The notes under the pieces: generated by a model
What the model was told of the DNA's origin: nothing
The model's input: only the letters and a program-made list of their open reading frames with translations
The model's database searches: none
Position numbers and translations under genes: made by a program
Assembly: GCA_019828595.1 (NCBI GenBank)
Contig: JAHQRK010000001.1
Span: 1,426,001-1,490,000, forward strand
Length of the DNA stretch: 64,000 bases
Reading direction: 5' to 3'
DNA from: Aphanomyces cochlioides
Lineage: Eukaryota > Oomycota > Saprolegniomycetes > Saprolegniales > Verrucalvaceae
Part shown: piece after piece, positions 23,840-35,225 of the stretch
Numbering within the stretch: the first letter of the stretch is position 1
How the letters are laid out: each line of letters begins with the position of its first letter

Positions 23840-25255
23840 GTGGATCGCACCATCCATTCTGTCATTTTCCTCGTGCCCGACACGCGCATGCGACCTGATC
23901 CCCACAGTCGCTTCTCGTTGGGGCCGCTCCATCCGTCCCAGAAGACGCGGGTGCGCCGGCTGGGTGAAACGCTCTTGAACCAAGCGCTCGTCGAGTGTGA
24001 GACGTCGCTCCATCGCTTGGAACAGCACTGGAAGTTCGTCCGAAACTACCACGGACTCAAGATCTACAAGGCCAAGTCGAAACACGCGCCGTCGGAAATC
24101 ATGGCGACGGGCGTCTTCCCAGCGAGCGTGTCGGATATCATGCAATGTCTCTACGCGGATAACACACTCGACATGCGCATGCACTCGGCGCTGCTCATGC
24201 CAAAGGAACACTTGGACTGCGAAGTGCTCTACCCACTCGACGTGCAAGATGAAACCCATCCCTTCCGCTTCAATGGTCTCAAGTGGGGCGCCATGCAATG
24301 GCCAAACAAAGGCGGCAAGTCGAGAGATATGTGTTACTTTGAATCGACGGGGATGGCCGTCGCGACGGACGAATTCGGCCGCGAACATGACTACGGCTAC
24401 TGCTTCATGGAGTCCTTTGAGCTTCCTCAATGCCCCCAGCTTGACGCGTTCTCGATTGTCCGAGCCAAAGTTTCGATCCGCCACATCTTTCGCGAGCTGC
24501 CGCTCGGCGGTTCCGTCGTGATGACTCACGCGACCATGGATCCCAAAGGGCCGATCGTGCCTTGGGTCGGAGCTCATGCCACGATTCCACCACAAGTGTT
24601 GGCGATGGCCAACATGACGGAGTGTGCTCAAGCGCTGCGTCTGTCGGCCAAACTCCGCCTTCAATTTGCTGGCGCCCTTGTGCCCATTACACGAGGCCCT
24701 AGCTGGCGCAAACTCTCCTTCCTTCTCAATCAGCGTCACTCATGCGCTCTCTGTCTTCGCGAAGAATCCACGCTTGAACGCCATCGAGTGGTCGAAGTCG
24801 ATGGGATTGGCGTCAAAACGTCATGGAAACACTTTTGCCAGAAATGTCTGGCCGCGTCCGTCGCGCAGTACGGCCCGTCGTTGGACGTCTCCCAAAGTAG
24901 TCTCTGCATGTCTGGCTATGAATCGTCCAACAGCTCGCCAGCGACGACTCCTGGGGCCGCGTTCGACTTCGAAGACGTCGACGAGGTGCACCATCCAGGT
25001 CTGACATTCTCCAAGAGCGATCTCTCAAGGAGGGACCAGATCTTCTTGAGCGAGACCGAGTCCTCCTTCGACAGCAGCTCGCCTTCACCGCGAGAAAACG
25101 ACGACTGCTGCCACCTCCACAGAACCAATTCCAGCGTTGCCATGCAGCTCATTCGGCTCACCAAGAAGATGGACAACGTCTGGGGCATGGTCTGTCAGAA
25201 CAAAACCCAAGCTGACTACATCAAGAGCAGCCGTAGAATACAATATTTATCCTAA
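23840..25255 (+). CDS. START-like lipid-binding domain protein
   Basis: An intronless frame of 471 aa. Residues about 50-270 form a START-like domain of the kind expanded in oomycetes: HWKFVRNYHGLKIYKAKSK, ATGVFPASVSDIMQCLYA, LDCEVLYPLDVQDETHPFR, SRDMCYFESTGMAVATDEFG, SIRHIFRELPLGGSVVMTHA and a final TMDPKGPIVPWVGAHA strand. A Cys-rich segment with two CxxC pairs follows (SCALCLREES and HFCQKCLAA), probably a FYVE-like or other zinc finger lacking the full ligand set. The tail is Ser-rich with an acidic patch. START domains bind sterols or phospholipids in a deep pocket. Start chosen at 23840, the first ATG in frame. Confidence 0.75.
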   Translation: MDRTIHSVIFLVPDTRMRPDPHSRFSLGPLHPSQKTRVRRLGETLLNQALVECETSLHRLEQHWKFVRNYHGLKIYKAKSKHAPSEIMATGVFPASVSDIMQCLYADNTLDMRMHSALLMPKEHLDCEVLYPLDVQDETHPFRFNGLKWGAMQWPNKGGKSRDMCYFESTGMAVATDEFGREHDYGYCFMESFELPQCPQLDAFSIVRAKVSIRHIFRELPLGGSVVMTHATMDPKGPIVPWVGAHATIPPQVLAMANMTECAQALRLSAKLRLQFAGALVPITRGPSWRKLSFLLNQRHSCALCLREESTLERHRVVEVDGIGVKTSWKHFCQKCLAASVAQYGPSLDVSQSSLCMSGYESSNSSPATTPGAAFDFEDVDEVHHPGLTFSKSDLSRRDQIFLSETESSFDSSSPSPRENDDCCHLHRTNSSVAMQLIRLTKKMDNVWGMVCQNKTQADYIKSSRRIQYLS

Positions 25256-25427
25256 TGTACATGTAGACTACTAGCCAGCACACGGTGGACATGTGCTTGC
25301 CGTGCGTGCGTCCTCCTTGCGTCTCTCTAATCTATGTGATGATTCATGTCATCTTTGACGCTGCCGGAGTTGCCAAGAGAGCTCCAGCAGGCTTTTTTCC
25401 CGAAATCTTGACGGAGATAACGTCGTC

Positions 25428-28100
25428 TTAAGCGTCGGCTTCAGTCTCGACTGTCGTCGACTGGATGTCGCTGGCAAGTTCCAGAACGACCATTTCCTCG
25501 ACCATCGAGTGCACAATGTTCTTGACGGTGCTGGCGCTTGGAGACGCGTCGGGTCTTGTGATATGCACGAGCTTGCGAGAGCGCGAAATTTCTCGGACAA
25601 GGATCCGTGGGAAAACTTGGACGAGTTTAGATCGACTGACGTGCTCAAGAGGGCGAGTTCATCCACGGATGGGATCGCTTGGCGCTGCAAAGTCCAAAGC
25701 AAGACGCCGTACGAGTACATGTCGGCTTGACGTGAGCCATTGGATGCGCTTGTCTTGATTTCAAGCGCGTGCCAAACTGGGTTTGGCTCACTGCAGCTCC
25801 AGAGACTTAGTTTCGCTCGCGCGCCATCGTCGAGCCAAATGGTCAATGTGGAAAGGTTCCGATGCGGAATTTGCATGGATTGATGGAGGTAGTCGAGGCC
25901 TGTAATGACGTCGAGCGCGATGACGAGCTTTTGCATGAGACCCAAGAGGACTTGCTTCGACAGGAGAGCGTCGAGAGTCCCGCCATCCATCCATTCCGTC
26001 ACAACTTGGAGCTCTCCTGCAATTCCATGAGTGAAACCGACAAACGTGACGAGCTTTGGGTGGGAGACGTGGGTAATCAATTGCGCCGACTGCTCCGCGC
26101 TGTCTTCTGGCAAACTCATGAGCATGACACGACCGCTGCGATACACACCAGACGAAATATTCCTACCGACGCGGTCACAGTCAATGCACAAGTCGAGTCG
26201 TACCCAATGTTGGGAATCACATCTTGAATCGCCCCGGCGGGGAGGATCCATGGGGCGAGAGCTTCATCGTCTTCGATTTGCAGTGATTCCCGCGACGGCA
26301 CGGAGCTACGCGTGGCGCCCATGGGGGCGCTTTCTCGATCGTCCATGGATTCAAAGCCTTGTGAGGATTCATCCGTCGAGTTAAAACTTGAGCCGTTGGA
26401 CAACATTTGGCGCTACTGCCTCCGCCGCTGGAGCACGAGCACGAAGACGGAAAGGAGGATTCCTACCGTCACGCAAATAGCGACCACAATCCCGACTGAG
26501 CCAGAGGTGGCCCTTGCAGTGGGTAATGCGCCTACTCGGGGGAATCAAGACGAGCGATCATGAAGAGATTCACCATTGGATTGTACGCTAGTCTCCGCGA
26601 TGACGGGGGCTTTCTTGGGGAGCAAGCATGCAAAGATTTTGCCGCTGACGAGAACTTTTGTGTGAGTCTTCTTGCACTTGACGCGACTCGTGTCGGCGGA
26701 AAACGTCGTGAGGTTCCTCATCTGTTGGAGAAGGGCGTCGTCGATGATGAATTCTCGGATGGGATTCAAGTCCAGACGGAGCGATCGAGGGAGACTCTAC
26801 GGTGAGAACGCCTTGAGTCGGTTGTTGGTCAAGTCTCGAGCGTGGATGGAAACGTAAAGTTGGCATCGATCGAGACGATCTTGCATTTCACGAGCGATCT
26901 ATCGACATCACTTGAGTCCTTTCCTCCACGGATGGCCAAAGTACAGCTTTCGCAAGTTGGGTGGAAGCACCATGAGCATTCCATGCACTTACAAGCGCCC
27001 AAGTGCGGCGAGGTTGCGCATCGGAATGTCTGAAATGGAGTGGAGATGATAGTTGTGGAATAAATTCCTACTCGAGTTTGTCATCCCAGCGCAAGAAACA
27101 TGACGACATCCAAAGATTTGAGAGCTGGTGGAAGCGTCGACCCTGCAAAGGACTGCAAGGAATTCCGGCTGAGATCCCTGCCACGTTGACGTCATGACGG
27201 AAGATCCTGGACGACGTACAGCAGCTCAATCGACGGTGGAAATGTCACGTCGTCCAATGTCTTGAGGCAATTATTCGCGAGCACCCTCATGCACTCTCAG
27301 ACGCGTCGACAACTTTGCTGCTTACATGTTCTTGATGGGAACGTTGACACACGATGACGGGTTGAATGTCTTCATCTTTAAGCTCCGGAAGGTTCTACAA
27401 AGTCAAGCTCAAGTCGTTCCGTCGCCATGGACGTACACGTCGGTGACGGACGTTGGCAGCGTGATGTTGTAGAAATGCCCCGACGGAAAGCCTTCAAGCG
27501 TACCGTTGGCAAGCCATCTACTCGTAAGAATGACCTTCTCTGGAGGATTTCCACGCTGCTAGTTACATGTTGTGCATGCCGTCCGGGATGACCACGTCGT
27601 GCATCTCAAGTCGCCTGACACGAAGATGCTCTCTACGTGAAGAATGAGTGGATGGACGCGCATTGAGACCATCATACAATCGCGTGAAGCCAGTGGGAAT
27701 GGCGTCGATTTTCATCGTCTCAAAGCCAACGCGTTCGATGACAAGCGCCCGTTCAGCGCCTTCATCCTGCTCGCTGATGTAGTAATGGCGGCTTTTCTTG
27801 TCCGCGGTAAAGATCTCCTTGTGGCATCGACCACTGCGCATCAATTTGAAAGAGCAGAAGTGCTCCGTGCCATTCGCATCTGGACAACTTCTCAGCGTCA
27901 ACACATCCGGGCAGTCCCTACTCGACGCACTTCAGTCGACCGCGCAAGTACGATCGCATCGACCTCGTCCAGTCGGAGCTCTCCGTGTTCTTCGTCTTCC
28001 TTTTCTCCCTCTTGTCCTTCTTGGCTCTCTTGGCATGTTTCCCATCTCGATGTGTCATTGTCGTCAAATTCTCAACTGCAATCAACGACGACTCGTGCTT
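25428..28100 (-). pseudogene. decayed LRR-TM-kinase-like receptor
   Basis: All parts of the cluster family are recognisable on the minus strand. These are an N-terminal Cys domain (LTLRSCPDANGTEHFCSF, about 27904), LRR pieces (KIVSIDANFTFPSTLE), the juxtamembrane cap (IIDDALLQQMRNLTTFSA), a TM (SVGIVVAICVTVGILLSVFV) and a kinase-like exon with RNISSGVYRSGRVMLMSLP and VTEWMDGGTLDALLSK. Lesions seen: an in-frame TAG just after the TM at 26413-26415, a one-base frameshift near 25541-25544 before the family's RPSAS-type motif, and shifted frames in the LRRs around 26800-26870 and near the N-terminus around 27930. The kinase part lacks the VAIK lysine and DFG motif, and HRD is HRN. Confidence 0.8.
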
Positions 28101-29652
28101 GTCCTGTGTTGTCCTTCGTACTTTGATGTCGTCCGAGCTCAACGAATCGCGTCAACTTTATATGCGCTTCCATGCTTGTTGTACACAGGAGGACATTCTA
28201 CCGCCCTCCTCCACGATTCTTCCTAGCTCCATGTTGTCAAACCTTCCTCCCCGACGCACGCGGTGTCTCTTGGGACAGCCGCCTGTTGCAAAGTTGAACC
28301 CGTGCACCTTTCTTGGAACGTCCACCACACAACTGGGTGCAGGACATTCCACGTTGTCCACCTCGACATGATATCAAACTCCATGCAAGCCGAGAAGAAG
28401 AGCACATGCCGTCTTGTCATTGTTGCAAGCTTGGGACAACTGAGTTCCCTCGGAGAAAGGTTTCCACAAGACTTTGGCGGCACTTGTCGTTGTCAACCAC
28501 GAGAATGGTGCCTGGAATGAAGCTCTGTCGAGCGATCGAAGCCTACAGTGTACTCGCTGAGCACATTCAACGACGTGGATAGTGACGACGCCAAGTCTTT
28601 CGAGGACAAACGAGCTTAGAATCCGAGGAGAAGTGTCTTCGAGAGCTGGAGACAGAGTTGTCTGATGCTCGGTCAAGCTCTTCTGGTGCATGTCGTCGTT
28701 CTGGTCGAGAGATTCGATGAGAGTCACCCATGTTGGAGTGTGTGGAGTGCACAGTATCACTCGTGGGAGCCTTCGCTGTGAATTCGGGATCGTGCGACGT
28801 CAATGCCGCGGACAACAGTTTCGAGTCTTCTCCATACGTGAACAAGAGGGTGGATGCATGTCAGTTGGTGTCCGTGGCTTCATAAATGCCGACAGGAGCT
28901 ATAGATGTTTGCCTCTAGGCAGCCCGCGGCTTTCAACATTGATGGTTGACTGCATACATGGCATGGTATTTCCTGGATTCGTGGCAGGTCGTTGATTGTA
29001 CAGTGTGTAAGTCATCCTTCTCTGCGGCAACTTTGGCATCGCAGAGGGATCGTCCCCGACGTTCAAAAGGAGTCGACTGCCCCGAGACAAGAGAGATGAA
29101 GTTCCGAGTCCATTGTTCCTTGTATCGACCAGTTCAATGCGAGCAAAATTTGCTCCACGGTACATCGTCCAACGACCACTTCGTGTTGACTTCGTGCTAG
29201 TTACGGTATTGTCGTCGTCTGTGAGGTGATTGCATGCCGTCCTTCCAGGACAGAACTATCTTCGTCTTGGGCTCATTCGGGAGGCAACTCCGCTCTCGCA
29301 TCTCCAGCTGTGTCGTCTTTCAACTTGTCATGGGAGTCAAAAGGCAGAGACGGCCATTTCCAGTCGGCGTCAAATCCTCTGTGCACAAAAACCAAGTCCT
29401 CCATTGAGTCACCAGTCCAACGAATCCCAGCCTCACATGCTGTGTCTGTGCCGATCTCTTGGGGAATGCCGTGCGTCATGAAGTGATTTGTCTCCATTTG
29501 TGGCCAATGACGACTCTTCCATCTTGAGCCAGAGATGACAAAGTTTTCACTTGGAATTTGTATGTGGCATCTCCCACATCCCAGAGTTGACGAGTTTGGC
29601 CAGGTTGAGCCACTGCGCCTTTGGCCATTTGGTATTCTGCCACTTGGACGTT
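28101..29652. other. decayed open frames, no intact gene
   Basis: Minus-strand frames of 70-130 aa follow one another with stops and shifts. One block at 29273-29640 reads GHKWRQ, then IPQEIGTDTACEAGIRW, and has a relative at 30823-31144, so it is part of a decayed repeated coding family that I do not recognise. The remaining frames (28223-28483, 28374-28760, 28567-28845) show no domain. Confidence 0.4.
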
Positions 29653-30366
29653 ATGAAAGTCGCCGTCCTCCTCGCCGTCTTGGCCGCTGCTGTGGTCGCG
29701 CGCAATGAACCAACCTGCGCCGAAGCGTTTGACACGTGTGCGGCCAACCAGCCATGCTGCAACGGCCTCAAGTGCCACGTCTTTCGAGACGGAGTGGCCC
29801 AATGTTTGGAACACGAACCAACGCCAAAGCCAAAGGCGAAAGATGCCGAGGAATCATGCACGAACGTGAGCGTCCTTGGAGATGCCACGTTCTGTGTACG
29901 TGGTGTGGCGTGTGGTGACAACGGTGACGTTTGTCCCAAGAAGGGCGACGTTGCAGTCGGTGACTGTGTGAGCACTCTCAAGAGCTACGTTGAGAAGGCC
30001 AAGTGCGTCGCGCCGTCTGACGCCGTGTGCCAAAAGACACCCAAGGGCCCACGAAGTTGTGTGTTTGGAGCGGTTCAAGCGACGAATTCGACCACAAACT
30101 CGACGTTGAACAGCACGGACGCAATCAGCTTCCCCAACTGCACTAGCAAATGCAGCGCGAATTGGAGCCAATGCAATGGTCAAAACTGGCCTCTTGGTGT
30201 GTGCTGTGAAGATCCAAAGTTCACGTGCAACAAGAAGAACGACTACTTGTCTCTATGCGAACCCAAGGACTTCAAACGTGAAGGCAGTGGTGACGGCGCC
30301 GAGAATCAAGCTGGTGACTGCGATGAAGGCCGAGGTGAAGCTCACACTGACCCAAACCAGGGTTAA
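29653..30366 (+). CDS. secreted Cys-rich protein with CBM1-like C-terminal module
   Basis: An intronless frame of 237 aa from MKVAVLLAVLAAAVVA, a classical signal peptide cleaved near ARNEP. The mature protein has a first Cys-rich module (CAEAFDTCAANQPCCNGLKC), a Lys/Pro linker, a second module (CVRGVACGDNGDVCPKKG), an Asn/Thr/Ser-rich linker with several N-glycosylation sites (TNSTTNSTLNSTD), and a C-terminal module WSQCNGQNWPLGVCCEDP ... YLSLC that resembles CBM1 cellulose-binding domains of fungi and oomycete CBEL-type lectins. The tail after it is acidic and disordered. An upstream in-frame ATG at 29551 would hide the signal peptide and is not used. Likely an extracellular or wall-associated protein, possibly effector-like; the last point is inference. 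Confidence 0.75.
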   Translation: MKVAVLLAVLAAAVVARNEPTCAEAFDTCAANQPCCNGLKCHVFRDGVAQCLEHEPTPKPKAKDAEESCTNVSVLGDATFCVRGVACGDNGDVCPKKGDVAVGDCVSTLKSYVEKAKCVAPSDAVCQKTPKGPRSCVFGAVQATNSTTNSTLNSTDAISFPNCTSKCSANWSQCNGQNWPLGVCCEDPKFTCNKKNDYLSLCEPKDFKREGSGDGAENQAGDCDEGRGEAHTDPNQG

Positions 30367-31549
30367 ATCAAAGGATTCATCCTGTGCTGATTGATACGAC
30401 CGTCGTCTTGACTCTTCGGACGATCAGTCTCACGCACGGACACCTTCAAACACTCGTACATGGAGGCGATCCAGGGAACAACGACGACGCAAGAGCAGAG
30501 AGCGGTTGAAATTCCAAGCTATGGTTCCACGTCGTCGTTGCATGGTTGGTGTGGTAGCTGATTGTACGGAAGCTGTTGGATCAAGTCGAGTGAACTGAAT
30601 AGGTCGTGCGAGTCGACAATGGATGTCGGCATCATCTTGGATGCTGAAACGCCATTTCCCGTCGACTGGACATGCAAAGGTCGCGTTCAACTTGTTTCAG
30701 CTGTCAGTGGGTGATGTCAACGTGGAGCGACTTGCAACCAAACGAGTGTGAGCTCCATTTTCAAAGTCAAGACGCATCAACAGCGGCATCTCTGTCAGTG
30801 AATGTGAGCCGACCAGACCTTGTCAGCACATGCGGACATTGAACTGCAATGGAGCAATGGAGCGGATTGCAGTGTGGGAATCCACCGCTACCTCCTTCGC
30901 CAAATCCATGGGAGCAAAACTTCCCACGGACCACAGCGAGTTGCTTGTCCTGATTGGACTCGTTCGTGACGTAGTTGATTTGCAACGGTCGAAGAATCCC
31001 ATCCACACATGCCCTATCTGTGCCCATCCCTCGGGGTACAGTATTCAACACGCATACGACACGGAGTGATATGTTTCTCGCCATTTGTGGCCGCTGACCG
31101 CGGAGTTTGAAGGGTATTTCATGACAATGACGGCTATATCTCACTGCTCAAGTCTGTGTGTCTACAAAGAGTTGTCTCCCTCTGCGTGGACTAGATGAGC
31201 ACACAATCACAGGTTTTCCACCCTTCTTCATAGACACAAGTGGCAACATTGTTTGATCACCGATGTCCTCGTCGCTTGCGCAGCGCACATGATGAGTTAC
31301 ACGGCCATTGGGCTTGACAGATTTGGACTCATATTCGCGGTGGTGCGCGCTTAAGGTGTGGACTTTAAAGGAAATCGACAGTACTTTAGCATGGAAGTCG
31401 GATCAAAGTGTGGTGTCTGCGGAATGATTGGTTCGACCAAGACAACACATGGCTGTACCGTGTAGCACGGTCGACAATCGCGAATCCGAGAAGAGCCGGA
31501 GACATCTTGCACAGTTTGCTCGTTGCTCTGAGTTACAGCAACGACTACA
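30367..31549. other. spacer with a decayed repeat copy
   Basis: A minus-strand block at 30823-31144 (VPRGMGTDRACVDGI) matches the block at 29273-29640 by word order and has stops in all frames. A further frame at 30430-30690 starts MNATFACPVDGKWRFSIQD and stays open for 86 aa, with no domain recognised. The last about 200 bases are presumably the promoter of the receptor gene at 31550. Confidence 0.4.
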
Positions 31550-34500
31550 ATGTTGCCACGGCGATCGCCAAGTCGACTCTTGCGCTTTCTAGTCGTGCTC
31601 TTAGTCTTGACTGCAACTCTTGAGGCTGCTAAGCGAAAGCACCACACGAAAAGAGCGGCAAAGGCGTCCAAAGCCGCTGACGAGTCGTGCACTGAGGACA
31701 CGATCATTCGACAATGCACGGACGGAACCGACAAAGCGTGCGCCACCGTCCCGCAAGGGGATGGTTCCTGCAACGTGATCCCATTCCTCGCCCAAACGAA
31801 CAATCCCATCTTCTATTTAACCCCAACGAAATCATCGTCCGTCATGGATGGTATGGTTGTCTTGATGGCTCGAAATGGAACGACCAAACTGCAATACGTT
31901 CCGCCGGGCTTGAAGAGCTTGTATGACTTGCAGCTGGATCTTCCACCACGTCTGACTTGCAAGTAGGGAAATTATGCGTGTAGCGAGCTTCGAAATGGTC
32001 GACTTGGTCCTCCCAGACGGTCTGCAAGTCTTGTAAGTCTCCAAGCTGTCATCTTTCACAGCGACGACAACGGATAGAACATTCAGGCGGTCGAACTTTC
32101 CGCCGTTCCCATCGAGTACGTTTGGAAACATCACGCTGCCCGAATCGATGGAACAAGTGTGCGCAAGTGCAACGTCTCTGGAGGTTGATCTCTCTCGTAG
32201 GATCTTTGACCACACAATCCTGAGTAAATTTGATCCATCGCCGTGGCGACACGTTCCGTTCAAGACATTGTACGTCCAACGATTCTCGCGATTCCGTCTC
32301 ATGGCTCGACAGAACACTCGAAAACAATCGGATTCGCTCCTTCGACAATGTCGTCTTCCCCCCGAGCATCACCACATTGTCTGCTCCCTTTGTGAATATC
32401 ATGAGTCATTGAACCTTGTAGACAAATTTCCAACAACAAACTGAGCTCGTTCACCGACACAGTCCTTCCGCCGTCGTGTATTTCCCTGTAACGAGCTCAC
32501 TTCCATGCGCCGTTGACTCTGTCATGTAGGCAGCTCCAAGGAAACAACTTGCCGTCCATTGACGCGATCCCCATGAGCAACCTTGGATCGCTCGAATACT
32601 TGTTGCTCTCTCACACCAAAGCAGATCTCACCGCAATGTCTAGAACGCTCACTCGGAATCCCATCGTGGAGATTTCCGACACGACAAAGCTCCCACCATC
32701 GTTGCAAACACTGTACGCTGTCGCTGCCTCTTCGATGGATCTTTCATCGTTCAACATCGTAGGAGGATGGATTCCTGTCGCCTCCAGCGCATTTCGTCCA
32801 ATTTTTCTTTCCCACCCAACTTGACCACATTGGACCTGAGCAACAACGCTCTCGCGTCCTTCCCAGCGACATCATTGCCCATGACGTTGAAATCTCTCAG
32901 CCTGGTGAAGAATCCACTGACGGAATTCAACATTGACGACAGTGCCGTGCTGAAGCTGCTGAAGCAATTGACTGACTTTGACGCTGACACGACTCGTGTG
33001 ACGTGTGGCTCAGAGTACACCAAGACGACAATTCAAGACAAGATTTATGCGTGCGTCCGCAAGGAAACCCGCGTGAGCAGTCAAGTGTCTGGACCAGCAT
33101 CCCATGAAAGTATGTCAACGACGTTCTTTTCCAGCTCATGGGTGCCGTGTAGCAACGAAATCCAACACAATGGCAATTGTGCTCATTGTTGTCGGATGCG
33201 TCGCGGCGGTGACACTAGTGCTCGCGTTTCTTTGGACAAAACGGCGGAGGAATCGCCTGGCAGATCAACCGATCTTGGAGACCATTCAAGACATTCCAAT
33301 GTCGGGCATGGCTGCTTACCAAGTGGAAGATACCAAGGCTCCATCCTTCGTGGCGTCGACTGTTGTCGCGGTCCCGAAATTCTTTGATGAGGATCTTTCA
33401 TTAAGAGAAAGATTCATTCCAGCCGACATGTTGGACGAGTACTTGCCCCTCATCGGGTAAAGAGTCATTGTGATCCTTGACTTACGATGCAAACATCTTA
33501 GGAATATCTACTCGAGCGTTCTTCGTGACCAGCGCGTCATGATCATGGCGCTTCCTAATGAAGGCCAAGAGGCAACAGCTCACCTCCTTGTTCGCGTCGT
33601 TCATCCCAACATGTTGACTTTCTACGGGTTCTCCTGTGGTTTTGACAACCGATTGACCATCGTGACGGAATGGATGGATGGCGGCAACCTCGAAGGCATC
33701 CTGGCGAAACCAAAGCCATGGAATCTCCTCATCAAATTGTCTATCGCTCAAGATGTTGCTCAAGCTTTGGTGTATCTCCACGAGACGATTCGAGCGCCGC
33801 ACTCAAGACTGTCGAGTCAAACCATTTGGATCAATGGCTCTGGGCTGACCAAGTTGAGTCTCCGAGGAGGCATTGAGCCAGCACAGCGCGTCTGGACAGC
33901 TCCAGAATGTGGTTTTGACGCCTCGGTGCCATCTCGGGCAGCGGACGTGTATGCATTCGGTGTGCTGCTCTTGACTCTTTGGAAGCATGCTGTGCCAACC
34001 GTCGAGGTTATCATGGAAGAGATCCAACTGGCGGCGAAGAGAAGGCAGTCTGGACGAAAGCCCAAGAGGACAACAGACGACTGGTCACCAAGACTACGTG
34101 ATTTGGCGGCGCAGTGCCTTCAGAGAGACCGTTCTGACCGTCCTTCGATGAAAGTTGTTGAAAGTACATTGCGTTCGATCCATGGTGACATTGAGGCCGT
34201 GGAAACGACCAGTCGCGACGACATCTCGACCATCTTGGGATTGTCCGTACTGGAGACGGTGGTCCCAGCAGCATCCTCAGCAGTCGAGAGTCCAAGATCG
34301 ACGGAAGCGATGGCTGTGACGCTTGAAGATGCCTCAACAGTGTTGGGACTGTCCGTGCTTGAAGTGGTCGGGCCAGAGTCACCCTTGACAAGTCCAGTGT
34401 CGACTACGGCCAACACGGTAGATCATGTCGATTCTGCCGTGGAAAGTGTCAATTCGCTCGATGTCGAGGTGGAGATTCAGTCGGAGCTAAGTAACTTTAG

Positions 34501-34579
34501 CGCTGCTGTTGCCGTCGGATCGGTGAAGACGTCATCATCAGTAAGTGCTCAGGCAGGATCAACGACTCGATCGATTTGA
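31550..34579 (+). CDS. LRR receptor-like pseudokinase (cluster member A)
   Basis: About thirteen exons. Exon 1 gives a signal peptide (LLRFLVVLLVLTATLEA), a basic stretch and the Cys domain (ESCTEDTIIRQCTDGTDKAC ... YVPPGLKSL). LRR exons follow one repeat at a time, each opening with a split codon and closing on Leu (FEMVDLVLPDGLQVL, PFPSSTFGNITLPESMEQV, FDPSPWRHVPFKTL, PPNLTTLDLSNNALASFP). The LRR cap is FNIDDSAVLKLLKQLTDFD. TM is AIVLIVVGCVAAVTLVLAFL. The kinase-like exon starts at about 33500. The VAIK position reads VMIMALP (no Lys), the catalytic loop reads PHSRLSSQTIWI (no HRD Asp), and DFG is replaced by LSLRGG. WTAPE and DVYAFGVLLLTL remain. The tail repeats a STILGLSVLE-type motif. 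A dead kinase that would act as an allosteric receptor or scaffold at the plasma membrane is inferred. Confidence 0.8.
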
Positions 34580-35225
34580 TGCCGACGCTGAGGTGTTGTA
34601 GTGATGGCGACTACGACATCCTGACGGCGGTACGCCGTAGAACTGAACTATTCGTAACTTGATGAATCAACAACCGAAACCATGGGAGAGCCTCATGAAG
34701 ATGGGAACTCCATTCAATGGATCCATGATAGAGTTGCGTTGTAGCTGGTAGAGTTCAAGGCAATTGAGGGTTGATAAAGCTTCCCCGCCTTTTGTGTGCC
34801 ATAACAGAAGGACTGGTCAAGTTACTACGTAGTAGTTTTCAACCAAAGTTTGCTGCTCCCGTGGATGTCACGAAGGATCTCATAGTGTGAACTCCATAGT
34901 CTTCTTCAACTTGGTGTATACTCGGCATTCGCCATGGCATAACCCATGCTCTCCCTTCAAAAAGGTACAAATGCTAGCTTCAATTGTGGACTGAAGTCTC
35001 TCTATGGAGACGCCGTTCTCTTTGCGGGCTGTAAAGCATTTCGATTTCACATGCGTCTGTGGAGCACGACTCGCCCCTTTCACATGATCCAGTCGAGTTG
35101 AACGATGCAGATTATGTTGTTCCTGTGAATGTGCCCCGCATTTGCCAATTGTACGATTCTGTACGACATGAACAAAGCTCATGGGAATAGAGTTTGTCAC
35201 GCTGTCCATTCTGTCTCTGGCGCTC
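34580..35225. other. spacer between convergent receptor genes
   Basis: No family fragment is seen. A 109-aa minus frame (34880-35209) has no domain. The region holds the 3' ends of two convergent receptor genes. Confidence 0.4.

Noticed and set aside
23777..24739. 320-aa minus-strand open frame
   Set aside because: Antisense shadow of the START-domain gene, which has clear domain motifs on the plus strand.
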